A program made the translations under genes and the position numbers. Of a stretch of DNA of 64,000 bases, positions 63,945 to 64,000 are shown one piece after another. How positions within the stretch are numbered: position 1 is the first letter of the stretch; each line of letters begins with the position of its first letter. The notes beneath the pieces were generated by a model. That model searched no databases, was not told where the DNA came from, and saw only the letters and a program-made list of their open reading frames with translations. This DNA comes from Ypsolopha sequella (taxonomy: Eukaryota > Arthropoda > Insecta > Lepidoptera > Ypsolophidae): contig OW203987.1 of the NCBI GenBank assembly GCA_934047225.1, positions 275,501 through 339,500 on the forward strand, given 5' to 3'.

Positions 63945-64000
63945 TCTGCAGCACAAGTCCTGTCAGAGTGGGTCAGCGATACAAGTCCTGTCAGAGTGGG
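63945..64000 (+). repeat. Start of a tandem array cut by the window end
   Basis: ACAAGTCCTGTCAGAGTGGG occurs twice with TCAGCGAT between, giving a 28-bp period; the second copy meets the window edge. Confidence 0.6.

Overview
This is a eukaryotic, almost certainly lepidopteran (moth or butterfly), nuclear genomic window. The reasons are spliced genes, an insect FMRFamide-type receptor, RTE-like LINE remnants and 3' tails of the kind that litter moth genomes, a DD37D (maT) mariner, a BEL/Pao element, a DIRS1-type element and Penelope-like elements. Host coding sequence is sparse; most of the 64 kb is transposons and minisatellites.

Host genes. (1) A single chymotrypsin-fold (S1) serine protease gene runs on the minus strand from 26371 to 1952. 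Four exons can be joined with consensus splice sites and compatible phases (26371-26001, 23955-23790, 8598-8404, 2182-1952) into a 320-residue secreted protease with His88, Asp144 and Ser234. Its introns (about 2.0, 15.2 and 6.2 kb) are swollen by minisatellites and retroelements. The third intron begins inside a 36-copy, 30-bp minisatellite in which every unit copies the exon-3 5' splice site and stays in frame. (2) An intact single-coding-exon GPCR of FMRFamide-receptor type lies at 29005-30246 (+). (3) A THAP zinc-finger first exon lies at 53245-53383 (+). (4) A decayed SWIM-type zinc-finger fragment lies at 60561-60752 (-).

Mobile elements. 10361-17101: tandem Penelope-like element (PLE), one long copy plus a 5'-truncated copy plus an inverted tail, bounded by one target duplication. 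17521-21760: nested LINE relics. 30638-37474: a complete, very young BEL/Pao retrotransposon with an open 1780-codon gag-pol, 465-bp LTRs and a 5-bp target duplication, 391 bp downstream of the GPCR stop and antisense to it. 45821-47109: mariner/maT with two nonsense codons. 55124-60465: DIRS1-type tyrosine-recombinase retrotransposon with inverted terminal repeats, an internal complementary region matching the joined ends, an intron in gag and several inactivating mutations. 44434-44892: probable LTR with a perfect heat-shock element. Several hairpin (foldback) elements occur at 220-893, 4846-5745, 5851-6240, 39622-39985, 40386-40619 and 55278-55527. Three of these carry hammerhead-ribozyme-like cores, and two of those three have 12-14-bp target duplications like those of PLEs.

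Tandem arrays: about eighteen minisatellites (14 to 140 bp units), many inside the protease gene. The long ORFs they create are repeat artefacts and are not called as genes.
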